Assembly: GCF_003996985.1 (NCBI RefSeq)
Contig: NZ_RJJX01000006.1
Coordinates: 124,001 to 188,000, forward strand
Length of the DNA: 64,000 bases
Direction: 5' to 3'
Origin: Ancylomarina longa
Lineage (GTDB): Bacteria > Bacteroidota > Bacteroidia > Bacteroidales > Marinifilaceae
Position 1 is the stretch's first letter; the number at the start of each line of letters is the position of its first letter. A model generated the notes under the pieces. That model saw nothing but the letters and a program-made list of their open reading frames with translations. It did not search any database and was not told where the DNA came from. Of the stretch, positions 63,979-64,000 are shown piece after piece. The position numbers were made by a program, and so were the translations under genes.

Positions 63979-64000
63979 GCAAATGAATTTTGTCTCAATA

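Overview
The window is AT-rich chromosomal DNA from a member of the Bacteroidota. The evidence is a set of lineage-typical families (DUF4271, DUF4292, DUF4175, a GIN-domain DUF2807 protein, an ECF sigma/anti-sigma/outer-membrane-protein operon) and lineage-typical gene orders. The best guess is a marine Marinilabiliales/Marinifilaceae-type organism, but genus cannot be fixed from sequence alone.

Layout. 1-6.6 kb: a truncated AspT/YidE-type transporter, peptidase E, a TPR histidine kinase, and an ECF sigma/anti-sigma/outer-membrane operon. That operon carries two matching ECF-type promoters (TGTAAC, 16-17 nt, CGTCT). 6.8-12.1 kb (+ strand): acid phosphatase lipoprotein, DUF4271 protein, hemD, rnpA-yidD and a C-terminal processing protease. 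12.1-28.8 kb: mostly housekeeping genes on the minus strand (polA, queD, a PAS kinase, deoC, dtd, uvrC, ade, mnmG, ybeY), with a prenyl synthase and lplA on the plus strand. 28.8-39.2 kb: a cell-envelope block (DUF4175, EnvC-like protein, DUF4292 lipoprotein, TPR protein, sugar nucleotidyltransferase, dut, flippase). 39.5-42 kb: YccF protein, outer-membrane protein, ROK kinase.

42-49.4 kb is the most distinctive accessory module: a complete 'grasp-with-spasm' RiPP (ribosomally made, post-translationally modified peptide) operon on the minus strand. In transcription order it has a 57-residue Cys-containing precursor (49216-49389), a TPR lipoprotein, an ATP-grasp maturase, a possible 46-residue ORF, a SPASM maturase without a radical-SAM motif, a C39-peptidase ABC exporter and its HlyD adaptor. 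Together these would make, ligate, trim and export a modified peptide.

49.6-54 kb is repeat-rich. It holds a REP-associated tyrosine transposase flanked by its REP palindromes, with another REP and five 27-bp half-REP repeats inside its own reading frame. It also holds an array with a roughly 20.5-bp period and a second REP-like family. 54.7-58.8 kb encodes an unusual 1387-residue glycosyltransferase/phosphodiester-glycosidase fusion. 59-64 kb holds VanZ, Rrf2, rpiB, ruvB and two-component signalling genes.

Replication signals. A 0.7-kb gene-free AT-rich stretch (60.43-61.14 kb) contains clustered DnaA-box-like 9-mers. Two parS-like palindromes lie at 25.9 and 39.3 kb. About 36 of 40 genes between 12 and 60.4 kb are on the minus strand, and several genes to the right are on the plus strand. 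I infer a candidate chromosomal origin near 60.8 kb.
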